Part shown: positions 21,264 to 32,256 of the stretch, in pieces | Layout: the number at the start of each line of letters is the position of its first letter | Position numbering within the stretch: the stretch's first letter is position 1 | From: Setomelanomma holmii | Lineage: Eukaryota; Ascomycota; Dothideomycetes; Pleosporales; Phaeosphaeriaceae | Direction: 5' to 3' | DNA length: 64,000 nt | NCBI GenBank assembly: GCA_010015745.1 | Contig: ML978178.1 | Location: 186,001-250,000 of the forward strand | Notes under the pieces: model-generated | The model's input: only the letters and a program-made list of their open reading frames with translations | What the model was told of the DNA's origin: nothing | Databases searched by the model: none | Translations under genes and position numbers: made by a program

Positions 21264-22451
21264 ATGACCACACCTTCAAACTCCACCACTCAATACCTCC
21301 CCGTTCCCTGGACAATAACCTCCCTCGACCCCTCCGAACACACATGTCCCTCCCCCTCATCCCTCCTAGGCACCTTCGCCGCCGTCAACGGCATCGTCTC
21401 CCTCCTCGCCGTCCTCTTCGGGCACCGCCGCGTTGTCGAAGAACTGACCTGCGGCTACTTTGGCCGGCACGGATCACAGTCTTGGAAACTCCTCTGGGTG
21501 GTTCCAGTGGGGTTGCAACTTGCCGCGAACGCATGTATCGCGCTTCTGATACAACGGAGCGATGGGTACGCAGCGAACTTCAAGATCACGGAACTAATGC
21601 TCTGGTTGACGGCACGACCCAGGCTGAGTTGGATTGTTCTTGGGGCGTTTGCGTGGAAGAAACACACAAGTGGAAGTCGGTATCCGCATGCAAGGCCCTC
21701 TCGAACAATGGGCGTACGATCAACATCCAAATTCAACGTCAACACGAGCTACGAAGAATTGCGAACAAGTCCGTATGCGAGTCCGAATCCGAGCTATATC
21801 AGCACCACACCCTCTCTCCACCCGAGCTATACATATACCAACAACGTCAATAATTCCCAACGCTCCCTCGATAACCCATACATCCACGTCCCCTCCTCAG
21901 ACCACCTCAGCTCCAGTGAAACAGATTTCCTACACGACTATCCCTGGTGGTCCGCCTTCATGACGCAATTCATCGCCGAATTCGTCCTCCAAATCCTCGC
22001 TCTGTACATCATGGGCCGCACCGCACACTACGGCGCCGTGCGAAACTACTACAAGATCTATCTCCCTTCCTACTGGGCTATTCCCGAGGCAGCGCGCAGG
22101 ATGTACTCCGGCGCGCTGTATTACTTGGTTGCTGGAAGTTTGTTCCTCATCTTTGCGTTTCTGTTCATCACATGGCAGATGCTAAGTTCCAAGGTGAAGA
22201 GGATGGGCAAGGGCAATACGGTGGCGATTGTGGTGAGTTTGTGGTTTTTGCTGATTAGTACGTGGTTGGGGAGTTGGTTGTTTTGGGCCGGGTTTGTCAA
22301 GTTGGCGGGAGATCTGTGAGTTGTTCGCATATTTATTGAGATAGTCGAGCTGATGTGATGTTGCAGGTACTGTCCTCCTAAGCTGATCCAGCAAGGTGTC
22401 ATCTGGACGTTCTTCTCCGCAATCGGAATCATGTTGGGGACAGGCGTGTGA
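21264..22451 (+). CDS. Seven-helix integral membrane protein, unknown function
   Basis: Two exons, 21264-22315 and 22367-22451 (51-nt intron, donor GTGAGT), give 378 aa. Without splicing the frame would stop just after the donor; the second exon adds the last hydrophobic helix (VIWTFFSAIGIMLGTG). Predicted helices lie at about residues 34-54, 76-97, 107-131, 227-250, 285-308, 319-349 and 358-378. A polar Ser/Thr/Tyr/Pro-rich loop of about 90 residues lies between helices 3 and 4. A conserved-looking RTAHYGAVRNYY segment precedes helix 5. I do not recognise a transporter or receptor signature. It appears to be a fungal lineage membrane protein. Confidence 0.8.
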
Positions 22452-22659
22452 GCGAACGAATAGGCTCGTGACGTTCAAGTGGGACTTTTCATACTCTGTC
22501 TAGCTCCAGTGAGTCTAGTTTGAATGTATAACATACCCGTCAAGGTTGTCATTGATGCCAAATGACCACTCTGTAAACCTCTAAGCTTGCTCAAAAATCT
22601 TCGAACATCGTAGTTCTCTCGATACCCTTTCCTTGAACCTTTGTGGAATTCCAGACAGC

Positions 22660-23804
22660 CTAATCTCCCGTCCTCGAATTCTCGATCTTAGTGACAATCA
22701 AATCACTTGCCCCAATCTCCGTAAGTTTGTCCATGGCAATCGCGATATCCCTCCGCAGAACCATAGCCTGAACTGCGACCCACCCGTCCTCTTCTAATGC
22801 GTTCACGGTGGGCGCGCGTCTACCTGGAGTGATCTTGCGGGCTGCGTCGAGTTTCGAGCGCTCGACGTTGTATGTGCAGAGGACATACTTTTGCGCAGCT
22901 ACGATTTATTAACAAGTACTTTGGTACATTTTGGAGATGTCACTCACTGATGACACCCTTGATCCTGGCTGTAATCAGCTCGACGAGCTTGGGATCTGAT
23001 GCGTGTTTCGACTTGATGAGGATTGCGCTGGACGAAACGACTGTCGAGATAGCCTTCAGACCTGCAGCACGCATCGTCTCTCCAGACTCGACCAGATCGA
23101 CAATGCCATCGGCAACGCCAAGTGCGCATGCTGCCTCTACGCTACCTCCAACAAATTTGATGGCCGTCTTCAACTTTGCTTGTCCGTTTGAGTCGCCGTT
23201 TGTCGCGTTGCCTGCTTGTTCCGCTTCTAGTCTCCGAAAGTATTGCACGGCCAGATTTGTGAAGCTTGTAACGACATTCTTTCCGATCAGGTCCTCTGGT
23301 TTGGCTAAGCTTCCCTTTTGTGGCACTTGCACCTGCAATGCGCATTTGCCGAAGTCGAGATCGAGCAGCTCTTCCACGCCCGTTGTCTCTGTTGGTGGCA
23401 CTATGCACTCATGCTCAGCAACCTGATCGCGCCCCGTTATGCCTAGATCAACACGACCCTCTCCGACGAATGTAGGGATATCAGCGGCGGGAAGGAAGAC
23501 AAGCGCGAGCGGGAGGTTCTTGACGAGTGCGATGTCGAGCCGTGAGTGGCGGTGGAACTGGATGTCTGAGCCGTGGAGCAGGTCGAGACATACTTGATGG
23601 AGGCGTCCCTCTGGTACAGTCATTAGCCTAGTTCAAGGAAACAAGGTGGAAGTGCATACTCTTGGGTACCGCAAACAGCAACCGATCATTCAAACTGTAT
23701 CCCAGTACGTCAGTCATCATTGGAAGACTCCTACTGCCCTGTCGCGGTCTAGTCGTAACATCTCCAGCACCATTCGTGCCATTCTCGTCCTGAATGAAGA
23801 CCAT
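22660..23804 (-). CDS. HIS1: ATP phosphoribosyltransferase (first step of histidine synthesis)
   Basis: Three exons, 23660-23804, 22948-23610 and 22660-22898, give 348 aa, with two 49-nt introns (donors GTATGC and GTGAGT; branch GCTAATGAC in the first). The core motifs are intact: RLLFAVPKKGRLHQ spans the first splice, then LGITGRDQVAEHE, GKNVVTSFTNLAVQYF, IKFVGGSVEAACALGVADGI (PRPP-binding loop) and LVESGETMRAAGL. The C-terminal regulatory domain ends in TKIENSRTGD. It condenses ATP and PRPP and is feedback-inhibited by histidine. A roughly 35-residue N-terminal extension rich in polar residues precedes the conserved start and is longer than in yeast; the Met at 23704 or 23707 could be an alternative start. 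Confidence 0.93.
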
Positions 23805-24902
23805 GGTTGTTCAAGGAAAAGGAGAGGGAATCGAGAGCGGGGGCTAAAACGTACGAGTTGACTAGATCCATCACTCTTATGCTAGCACGCAATCCGGGGT
23901 TGCAGCTTGTAAACGCGCAGCGGAGTACCAGCTGGCAGGGTTTTAATGGTCGCGTCTGAGGGCAGATGCAAGTGGGCACTTTGAATGGTGCAATTGGTCG
24001 ACGACGTGCGTTGTGGAGGTCAAGCTAAAGACTCTCTGCAGGTGTAGGTGGGCTAGACGTGGGTATTGTGTGTCGTTGTGTTTTGTACAGCTTTGGTGGA
24101 GCTGATACAGGCGCGTCGTAGAGTGCCTGCCTACGGGTGACTCAATGAGGGGTAGTGCTGCACGTGTAACGTGCCAATGGCTACAAGATCTTCCACGGCA
24201 GTTAATACTTGAGCGAGATCTATGGGCTAAACCAAATATCCATCCATTCTTACCAGTCAGAGCAGGGTAGACTACTTTGCGATGGTGGAGTTGAAGGATC
24301 CGATTTGCGGCTTCAATTTTCGCGGGATGACGTCCAATGGCCTCGACGCATGCTTCTGCCCCACGTTCCCGGCGCAATCGGACTTGGCGACTTGGCGGCA
24401 GCAATCGTGAAGTGGAACAATGAGTACGAATGGCCATACTGCCGATGTCATACCGTAATTAGGGTGGTTGTTCACACGGACCATTCTGGCTGCTGTATAC
24501 ATTCAGAAGAAATGTAACGAGGCATGGAGGTGGCGAGGCTGGGGCAGGTGATCTGCAGTCTTTCAGCCCGCCAACATGTCCGCTACTGCATAATGCTGTG
24601 CAAGCACATACTTGCTGCTGTAGCGCATCTTGAAACTTGATTGTAGATAGAGACAGCTAAGGAGAGGCTGAATAGGCGTTTAGGCCCTCGACCCCTCTCC
24701 ACTACCACTCGGGCGCTCAGACGATCATCCTTATCACCAGCACGTTGCACACATCACCTCTGTACGACTCACGACGAGCCTGTCACTTCCCAGGTTAATG
24801 GTTCTTGCCGCGACACAACTTCGATGACAAGACCCGTCGTGTTCATGAATTAATTCTTTTGTCATTAGACTATACACAGTTTCGCCCATATCGACCCCAG
24901 CA
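23805..24902. other. Intergenic stretch, 1.1 kb
   Basis: Upstream of HIS1. Frames of 75-165 codons on both strands are not protein-like. No TATA or Gcn4/CpcA site (TGACTC) was assigned with confidence; a TGACTCA occurs at about 24139-24145, some 335 bp upstream of the HIS1 start, and would fit cross-pathway control. Confidence 0.4.
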
Positions 24903-25320
24903 ATGCTCCGTTCCTTTCCCTATCCTCGCGCCAGAACGCCCTTCATGAATTTCAAGTCCAACACAACGAAAGATGACGCGACCGCTCGCAAACTCTATAA
25001 TAATGGTAAGCGACAGTTGAAGAATATGCAGATATCGCCAACTCTTGGATCCCCAATCCGATCCACTCGGTACCACAACACACAGGATCCACGAAAACTA
25101 GCTCATGCAGGGACCCTCAACACAAGTATCAGGTACGTGATGCAGAGCGGCAACCTTCACATAACGACCAAGCAGCCGCTGTCAAAACAATAACAATACT
25201 TGCAACCTCAACTTGTCTCGTCCTCTGTACACTGCTCTGTCGACCACAACGGGGTATATCTTCTCACGGGCACGAATGCCACGGTCCGCGCACGCTTCAC
25301 TCCAGCGCGATATGCTAGCG
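24903..25320 (+). CDS. Possible small hypothetical gene, structure uncertain
   Basis: The first 34 codons from 24903 (MLRSFPYPRARTPFMNFKS... TKDDATARKLYNN) look protein-like and end at a strong GTAAGC donor at 25006. A possible second exon starts after CACACAG at about 25083 and ends at a GTACGT donor near 25134. A third contains a hydrophobic stretch (TITILATSTCLVLCTLLC). Phases of the later exons do not fit perfectly, so this is only a candidate for a small membrane protein. Unspliced, the frame runs 96 codons. Confidence 0.3.
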
Positions 25321-25387
25321 ACGAAACCCTGAACATCTCGCGCACACTCGTCATTCTCTGCTTGACAGGCTGCTGCTCGAGGTCCTT

Positions 25388-26554
25388 CTAGAACCGTTCT
25401 CTTGGACCAGATCCGTGGTTTTCGAAAAGATCTTCTAGGTATGCGCTTGGAGCACGACCACCTGCTACGCTAGTCCCACCGGGAACGTTGAGTGACAGCT
25501 GGCTCATGTTGTCATTGCCGTGGCCGTATACTCCGCTCCTGGTGTCTCGTGGCGTGCCAAGAGTTGCAACACTATTGCGATTGTACATGGACACTCCGTC
25601 GCGAGATGGTGGGGCACGGCCGTAAGTTCCTCTTGACGGTGGGAGAGACGGTGACTCTGGTGGTGATATGCCAGAGTGGCGACTGAAGCGGTTTCCTGGA
25701 GCTGCTAACGAGTGGACAGAGAGGTTTTGACCATGCCCGCCCACATGTGCCATAGGTGATCCTCCAGCAGGCGCAGCATTGCCAGTCGCGTAATAGCCGG
25801 CTGGAAGGTAACTCGACGAACGATTCACCGAGTCTCGTAGTCCAGTCGTGCCGCCTGCGGTAGGAGAGAAGAACAAAGAAGAGGTTGACTTGCCAGGTGG
25901 CGTGCCACCAGGAGCCTGTGCGAAGGGTTTTGACGCTTTGGAGCTGCCAATGGGAGCAGCAGAGAGATGGTCAAGGGACATGGTTGAGTTGGCACCCACA
26001 ACATTGTACATGCCGCGCTTCTTGCCGGGCACGGCTGACATGGCCTTCATATCTGCCATGTTCTGAGCCATAGCGGCGCGTTTGACAGAGCGATGCAACG
26101 ACCATGCAACGAGACCACGCCATGCGAGCACCGCGGCCGCGAGGAAAGCGAGAATCGCACCGACGCAGATGAAGACGGTGCCGTCGGGCAGGTCGGATTT
26201 CTGCATAAAGGCTGCCCCGGCAGTGTCCGGAACCTTCTGGTCTGGATCACCCACACCAGCGAGTGTTGGAAGACCTGAGAGCTGTACGCCACCGTTGGCT
26301 CGCGTTACTGTGGGGAAGGCATCGTTGGTGGTTGGGCTCGCAGCTGCCGAACTCTGCGGTGCCGCTGTCGACTGCGCTGCAGACTGACGAACGCTCGTCT
26401 GTGCAGCGGCCGACGATGCTGCTGGGGCGGACGTGGACTCTCCTTGCCCGTCAGGCTGAGACAGACTGGACAAGTTGGGCAGGGCGCTGTTTTGTGCGAG
26501 GACGGCAGGGGCGACGGCGAGCAGCAGGCCCACGAGGCCTACTGAGGGTCGCAT
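25388..26554 (-). CDS. CSI2: Csi2-family membrane protein (chitin synthesis related)
   Basis: An intronless 388-aa frame. A signal peptide (residues 1-20, cut near AQNS) is followed by an Ala/Ser/Thr/Gln-rich ectodomain. One membrane helix lies at about 124-148 (FICVGAILAFLAAAVLAWRGL). The conserved juxtamembrane block VAWSLHRSVKRAA, a long Ser/Gly/Pro cytosolic tail and the family C-terminal end PSAYLEDLFENHG...RERF follow. Yeast Csi2 is a vacuolar/bud-neck membrane protein linked to chitin synthase 3 structure and sporulation; the same role here is inference. The intact C-terminal box is strong evidence for the family. It is divergent from FCF1. Confidence 0.85.
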   Translation of the reverse strand: MRPSVGLVGLLLAVAPAVLAQNSALPNLSSLSQPDGQGESTSAPAASSAAAQTSVRQSAAQSTAAPQSSAAASPTTNDAFPTVTRANGGVQLSGLPTLAGVGDPDQKVPDTAGAAFMQKSDLPDGTVFICVGAILAFLAAAVLAWRGLVAWSLHRSVKRAAMAQNMADMKAMSAVPGKKRGMYNVVGANSTMSLDHLSAAPIGSSKASKPFAQAPGGTPPGKSTSSLFFSPTAGGTTGLRDSVNRSSSYLPAGYYATGNAAPAGGSPMAHVGGHGQNLSVHSLAAPGNRFSRHSGISPPESPSLPPSRGTYGRAPPSRDGVSMYNRNSVATLGTPRDTRSGVYGHGNDNMSQLSLNVPGGTSVAGGRAPSAYLEDLFENHGSGPRERF

Positions 26555-27300
26555 GGCGATTGGGGTGAAGTCGACGAGCGTCGAGACGGAGAGTCGTGGG
26601 TTGGGTTGGGCGTGCGGCGTGCGGCGTGCGGCGTGAGGTTACGTTAGGGGATGGCGCGGCAAGGCTTGTGTCGTGTTCGTATTGCCTCTGCAGAACTCGG
26701 CGGCTCAACGGGGCGTGGAGAGAAAAGGAGGGGACGGCGCAGATGACGATAGGACCGAATACGAAATGAAACGAGTGGAAAGACAGCTCGCGGGGGAGCA
26801 GTCGATGTGCGACAGGTTGGGTTGCTTGGATGGAGGACAGAAGACGGGGATGCAGGGGCGGAGTCGAGGATTGGTGCTGGGCAACGAGTCTGAGCGCCGG
26901 ATGGCTCGCTTGGTGTTTGCCTAGCGATCGGAATGTCGCAACCTGAATGCGACGATGGGGTGATTAGCGAGACGAGAGAAATAATGCGAACGAGTTCAGT
27001 CTTCACGATACGACGTGCTGCAGCATTGCGTGCATGATCATGACAGTCAATAGCGCGGCCGAAAAAGTCAACAACGGGTTCACAACAATGCAGGTGCGTG
27101 GCTGTCAGTAGGCCCTGCGTGGCTTGCTGCTCTAAGAATAACCCCTGGGTGACGCGATCCCTGAGATGCAGTCGTCACTGGTGCGTCGGCCGTTCTCGTC
27201 ATTTTCGCCGACCGAACTCTTGGCGTGCTGCTCCACCAAAAAGTTCGAGCTCATTATCGATACTGCCATCTCGGACTGACACCACCACCACGCCGTCACC
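26555..27300. promoter_or_regulatory. Divergent promoter between CSI2-like gene and FCF1
   Basis: A 746-bp region shared by the two genes. It contains the GC-rich heptamer repeat at 26611-26638 close to the CSI2 start. No clear TATA. Frames in it are shadow-like. Confidence 0.5.
26611..26638. repeat. Heptamer tandem repeat (CGTGCGG x3 plus CGTGAGG)
   Basis: Four contiguous 7-bp units, the last with one change, 57-84 bp upstream of the CSI2-like start codon and so in its promoter or 5' UTR. Read on the minus strand the unit is CCGCACG. Confidence 0.85.
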
Positions 27301-28048
27301 ATGGGTGTACAGAAGAAGACGCGCAAATTTGCGCAGGTGAAGAGGGTCATAGGTGGGTATCAAAAATTCCCAAATCAACACTAACTGACCAATATAGGCC
27401 AACGCGATGCTAGACTGTATGCGATACAGCGCCGAGGATAATTGAGGAGCACAACGCTGACACCCTACTTAGCAAGAAGAACCAAATGGGCGGCGAGATA
27501 GAAGCCGAAAAGAAGAAGCAAGAACTCCAAGCCAAGCGCGAAATGTACGTCCCCCACCTTCTACCCAGCAATACGCGCACCACAGCTAACACCAACCCAG
27601 CCCACAAGTCTCCTCCGCCCTCTTCTTCCAAGCCAACACCCAGCTCGGCCCGCCCTACTCCGTCCTCGTCGACACCAATTTTCTCTCGCACACCGTCCAC
27701 GCCAAGCTCGAGCTCGACAAGGCGCTCATGGACCTGCTGTACGCCAAAGCCACGCCCATAATCACGACCTGCGTCATGGCCGAGTTGGAGAAGCTTGGGC
27801 CCAAATACCGTATCGCGCTGCGCATAGCGAGAGACGAGCGTTGGGAGAGGTTGAAGTGCGATCACAAGGGCACGTATGCGGATGACTGTATCGTGGATCG
27901 CGTCATGAAGCACAGGATTTATCTTGTTGCGACGAATGATAGAGATTTGAAGAGGAGGATACGCAAGATTCCTGGTGTGCCGATTGTCAGTGTGGCGAAG
28001 GGGAAGTATGTCATTGAGAGATTGCCGGATGTGCCCGATAGCAGATGA
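27301..28048 (+). CDS. FCF1: rRNA-processing PIN endonuclease Fcf1 (Utp24)
   Basis: Four exons: 27301-27352, 27398-27416 (19 nt), 27473-27544 and 27601-28048, giving 196 aa. The basic N-terminus MGVQKKTRKFAQVKRVIG is followed by a PIN domain. Candidate acidic metal-binding residues are D72 (SVLVDTNFL), E109 (VMAELEKLG), D142/D143 (TYADDCIVDR) and D161 (VATNDRDLKRR). Fcf1/Utp24 is an SSU-processome nuclease in the nucleolus, acting in cleavages around the 5' end of 18S rRNA. Length is close to yeast Fcf1. The internal exons are tiny, and each splice keeps the conserved basic region in frame. Confidence 0.95.
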
Positions 28049-28479
28049 TGAACTGCTTGGAAAAAGACGTGGTATTGACTTTATGCATAGCGCGGCGTTT
28101 GGGCCAGGATGAAATGGCATGAATATGACATATATCATAGTGCAGATTGGGGACAACAGTCATGTCAATGTCGATTTGGGATCTTTGGACCAGGCTGTCA
28201 TACATTACACATAGCCACGTGTGAGCACATCTGACACAAATGTAGAAATAAGATATCGATTCGTCGCTAAAGAAGAAACCCAAGAGAACGTCAAAAAGTG
28301 CTTGCGACACTGGCCAACACATCGATCTCCTGATGTTTATAGCGTACAGCACACTGGCGTCGAACTCGCAACCGCACTCAGCACAATGTCCGTGACTAGA
28401 ACTAACACCAAGGTGCTCGTTGCCGTGAGCTTGACATGTGTCGTCTTCTCCTCACTGCTATCACACATCAGCAAGACAT
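28049..28479. other. Intergenic, convergent 3' ends
   Basis: Between convergent FCF1 and the Ser/Thr-rich protein gene. Nothing beyond short shadow frames seen. Confidence 0.5.
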
Positions 28480-29824
28480 TCAGCACACAAAGCCAAGATA
28501 TGGGCACCATCCAGACGTCCTCATCTTCTCCTTCCTCGTCGTCCTAGTCGGCTGCTTCGATTTCGTCTTCGTGATAAGCGTCGTCTTGCTGGCGCATTGG
28601 ACGCTAGGATATGGATATGGACACTGCTTGTCTGGCGGAACGACGGTGGTGAGGTTATCGTCATTCTTTGGCTCTGTGGACGTGCATGTCGCCTGAGACG
28701 ATGATGTATAAAGTGTGGAGCTTGGTTGTCTGTCCGTCGTGATGGTTGTTTTGAGCGTCAATGTACTCGTGCTCGTAACATCGATTACATCGTGGAACGC
28801 TGATGCGAGATCTGTCTGCGCACGGGCTTGGAGCATGGTGGTAGAGCCGAAGATCTGAGTAATGATGAGCGGTATGGACGTGATCGGTTCTATGCCAAGA
28901 ATGGTTGAGGAAATTGGGGTTGAAGCTGGCGTTGTAAATAGGGAAGGAATGGAGAAGATCAAATATGGCGGCACAGTCGTGCTTGGAGGAATCATTGGGA
29001 CGGGCGTTCCTGGCGGTGTTCCCAATGTGAGCGTTACTCTTCCCTCTGCTGGATCTTCGTAAGGCAAGGACGTCAAGTCGGTGTATACCGGTATGGACTT
29101 CTTCCAGTCGAGCGTACTCGCACTCGGAGATAGCGAGGAGGCAATTGGGGAAGGGGTGGTGAGGCTAGGAAGCGAGCTCGAAGTGTTCGAGCAGCCGGAA
29201 CTAGGATTTGCGTACGCGATTGAGCTTGACGCTCGAGGTGCGGGTCCATGAATGGGCTCGAAGTCCCAAGCTGTCCGCATTGGCGGCAAAGATGAGAAAG
29301 CTAGAGAAGATTGCACAATGCTAGATGGTGATGGGCCAGGAAGTCCTGGTCCATATTGGAGTAGCGCACTGCTGGAGGAACCCAAGCTAGACGTCGGTAT
29401 GGAGCTGCTTGAAATTAGCAAGCTCAGATTTGATGAAGATAGTGACGGACCTGGAAGTCCTGGGCCGTATGGGAGCAGGCCGCTGCTTGGGAGAACACTT
29501 GCGGTACCAGAGCTGCGATCATCGCCAATGCCACCGATGAGAATTGCGTTACTTGAAGCACTTGCCTTAGGCGTGATGGTTTTGGTGAAGTGGACGGTGG
29601 TGGTCCTATTTGCAACAGTCGACGATGATAGAGCTTTACTAGACGAGCTGGGTGTAGGATACACCGTCACGAACTCGGTTAATGTACACCCATTCAACAG
29701 GTATACTGGCTGATGCTGCTGATCCTTGCAGCGAAGTTCGTGCTTCACAGGAGTTATCGTGCTTACGATGTAAGCTCGCACTTACTTGACTGAGGAGAAG
29801 AAGGGAGGACAGAAGCGTGAACAT
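28480..29824 (-). CDS. Secreted Ser/Thr/Pro-rich protein
   Basis: Two exons, 29786-29824 and 28480-29742, join over a 43-nt intron with a GTAAGT donor and give 433 aa. The 13-codon first exon (MFTLLSSLLLLSQ) supplies a signal-peptide core that the second exon lacks, which argues for the splice. The mature protein is dominated by Ser, Thr and Pro, and is likely heavily O-glycosylated. Two copies of a YGPGLPGPS motif lie about 38 residues apart. Few Cys are present: two near the N-terminus and several at the C-terminus (CPYPYPSVQC, WCPYLGFVC). No GPI-type hydrophobic end and no enzyme motif are seen. Probably a wall or surface protein; not assigned to a family. Confidence 0.65.
29333..29491. 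repeat. Internal duplication in the Ser/Thr/Pro-rich gene
   Basis: Two diverged copies of about 45 bp (29333-29379 and 29448-29491), both coding for a peptide with YGPGLPGP preceded by LL and followed by Ser. They share the core GGAAGTCCTGG on the + strand. This is a coding repeat, not a mobile element. Confidence 0.75.
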
Positions 29825-31104
29825 TCTCGACGAGAGATTTGAAAGGAAACCAAATGACAACTTGAATTGTTGTAAAATGTGTTACGCGAGAGTCGGTGTC
29901 ATACCAGGAAGTTGTGGAGGCACTTTCCAGTGATTACACGGCTCATACGCATCCCTTGGTCGAGATGTCTGGTTCAGCGGCCGAACAAAGAGATCTTGTA
30001 CAATGCTCTTATCCCGAAGAAAGAGCACGAGCAAGAGGTTCGTTCTTAGTGAACAAAGTGAATGGAAGGACTCGTTGACGGAACTTACCACCAATTACAA
30101 ATGCGGCATTGTGAATTTTGACGTTCGACTGATCAGGTCAGCGATATATCGATGCTGAAGCCTCCCGTCGCCGTCTAGAGGTGCGTTATATTTGCATGCC
30201 TCTTTCGATACCATTCGGAGAAGCTTTTTTGAGCTGACAAAAGGATTATTCGGGGACACAGGAGACGGTAGCATGCCCCTGTAATAATTCGATGAATGAC
30301 ATCTGGAGGCTACGAGGTCGTGAGCGGGCAACGAGCAGTAGGCATGGACCTCCGACTAAGACACGCTTTTCGGCGTGAGGAAAGAGTGCGACTTCCATCT
30401 CAAGAAGAAATTCAGGTCTGGTCAGGAGCTGATGAGGACTGTCTGCGCAAGATCATCGGTTGCAGTCTTTGATGTAGAGATGTCAGGATAGGAAGATCAC
30501 AGCGGGAATTCCAGGGCCGTCACCCCAGAGCGCGGACCATGTGGGTGCTCAAAGCCCGGCCCGCACTCCGCATCTCCAACGGTTGTCGGCTCCCTCTCAG
30601 CCAAATCAAACATTGTATTCGATACATGAAAGCCCAGCGATCTCATTCACTGCTCGCTTATCACACAAGCATTCAAGGTTGGCGACAAATTCGGGGTTTC
30701 CTCATCCTCTGGGATCAGCGGCCCGACACCGCGTGAATCTGTAGTTCGAGCTGTGTGCTTCATTGCAAGCAGCCCAACATTCTCCGCACGAATGTATCAA
30801 TTGTATCAAGACCAATATGGCGGACGGAAGGACTTGACACCTTGAATCTAACCAAGAAGGTTAAATCCGGCTAATGGCGCGCGATGCGTGTTGAGGTCGT
30901 TTCTGACCTTTCCGCGGGACCATACATACATGCATATTGCTTTCTAGATCCATACAACATCACTTCCCAACCTGCGCCGGGTCTATCAAGGAGCATAAGA
31001 AGGACTAGTTGGTACGTATACAGAGCTGGCCTACTTCTGCATTGGACACTCTGTTTCAGAAACGGATCCAACCATCATATCTGTGACGTCTGGATCTCGA
31101 CAAC
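29825..31104. other. Intergenic stretch, 1.3 kb
   Basis: Divergent upstream region of the Ser/Thr-rich gene and the dehydrogenase gene. No frame longer than about 120 codons, and none is protein-like. Confidence 0.5.
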
Positions 31105-32085
31105 ATGCCGTCCGCCAGGAGCAAGAACATCATCATCACAGGCGGCGCCCGAGGCATCGGTCGCTGCACAGCACGCCACCTGCTCTCCCAGCCCCAACAA
31201 CACAAGCTCTTCATCGTCGACTTCGACATCGATGAAACCACATACTGCGTAGAACAACATCTCGCACCATACGCCCCGCGAGTCAGCTACTCCATCACCA
31301 ATCTACGCAACCCAGATGAAATCCGCGCCGCCGTCGCCAAAGCCGCAGACTTCTTCGGCGGCCGGATCGATGTTGTCATCAATAACGCCGGAATCGCACG
31401 CGGTTTCTTCAATGCGGGAAATGGTACCATGGAAGATCTCGCTACGGCGGAACAATGGCAAGCGTATATCGATACCAATCTCAGCGCACCGTTTTATATG
31501 AGCCAGGCTGTTATACCGTACATGAAGAGCCTGAATAGTCAGAAGGAACCGGTCGATCGCTCCAACGATCTGAAGCGTACAGAGGAATTCAACAATCTGC
31601 CGCTGAATTTGCATGGAGATGACAAGCTTGATGAGGGCGGGTGCATCATCAACATTTCTTCATTCCGCGCACACCAATCCGATCCTGACTGCGAGGGCTA
31701 CGCTGCGTCCAAAGGTGGTGTCCTGGCGCTTACACAAGCCATGTCCATCTCCTGCCAGCGCTGGGGCATTCGCGTCATGGCTATTTCGCCCGGCTGGGTT
31801 AGTGTGCAGCATGAGTGCAAGGCGCGAGATTTGGAGTCGGCTGCGATGCAGAATGGTTCGTATAAGCAGGTCGCGCCGCATGAGCCGGAGGCGCTGGCGT
31901 TGAGGATGAAGGCTTGGGCGAGCGATCTGCCTGATATTCATCATAGGCAGCATCCCGCTGGTCGGGTGGGAAGAGGCGAAGATCTGGCGGAGATGGTGGA
32001 TTATGTTATTGGTGCTGGGTTCTTGAGTGGGCAGGAGTTGGTGCTGGATGGTGGCGCTAACCGGCGGAAGAATCCGCTGATTTGA
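31105..32085 (+). CDS. Short-chain dehydrogenase/reductase (classical SDR)
   Basis: An intronless 326-aa gene. The Rossmann cofactor motif TGGARGIG is at residues 12-19, NNAG at 93-96, catalytic Ser at 185/186 (IINISS), and Tyr199 with Lys203 in YAASKGG. The PGWV segment after beta-6 and the C-terminal GAGFLSGQELVLDGG strand are typical. An acidic residue at the end of beta-2 (IVDFD) suggests NAD(H) preference. A roughly 30-residue insertion before the catalytic Ser is unusual for classical SDRs (normally about 250 aa). Substrate is unknown; related fungal enzymes are often annotated as 3-ketoacyl-ACP-reductase-like. No pathway partner is adjacent. Confidence 0.88.
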   Translation: MPSARSKNIIITGGARGIGRCTARHLLSQPQQHKLFIVDFDIDETTYCVEQHLAPYAPRVSYSITNLRNPDEIRAAVAKAADFFGGRIDVVINNAGIARGFFNAGNGTMEDLATAEQWQAYIDTNLSAPFYMSQAVIPYMKSLNSQKEPVDRSNDLKRTEEFNNLPLNLHGDDKLDEGGCIINISSFRAHQSDPDCEGYAASKGGVLALTQAMSISCQRWGIRVMAISPGWVSVQHECKARDLESAAMQNGSYKQVAPHEPEALALRMKAWASDLPDIHHRQHPAGRVGRGEDLAEMVDYVIGAGFLSGQELVLDGGANRRKNPLI

Positions 32086-32256
32086 GCAATGTGAAGATGT
32101 TGTGGCGACTCTCTTGTTCTCGTTTCATTGAGATCATATTTCCATAAGCGTGCAGATACTGCTTGATATGAAAGGGTTAATAGCCAATGCAGCCAATAGC
32201 GCCATGCATACTCAAAGGCATTCGTACTCGTGTCCTAGAGTAACACCAAGGGGGTC

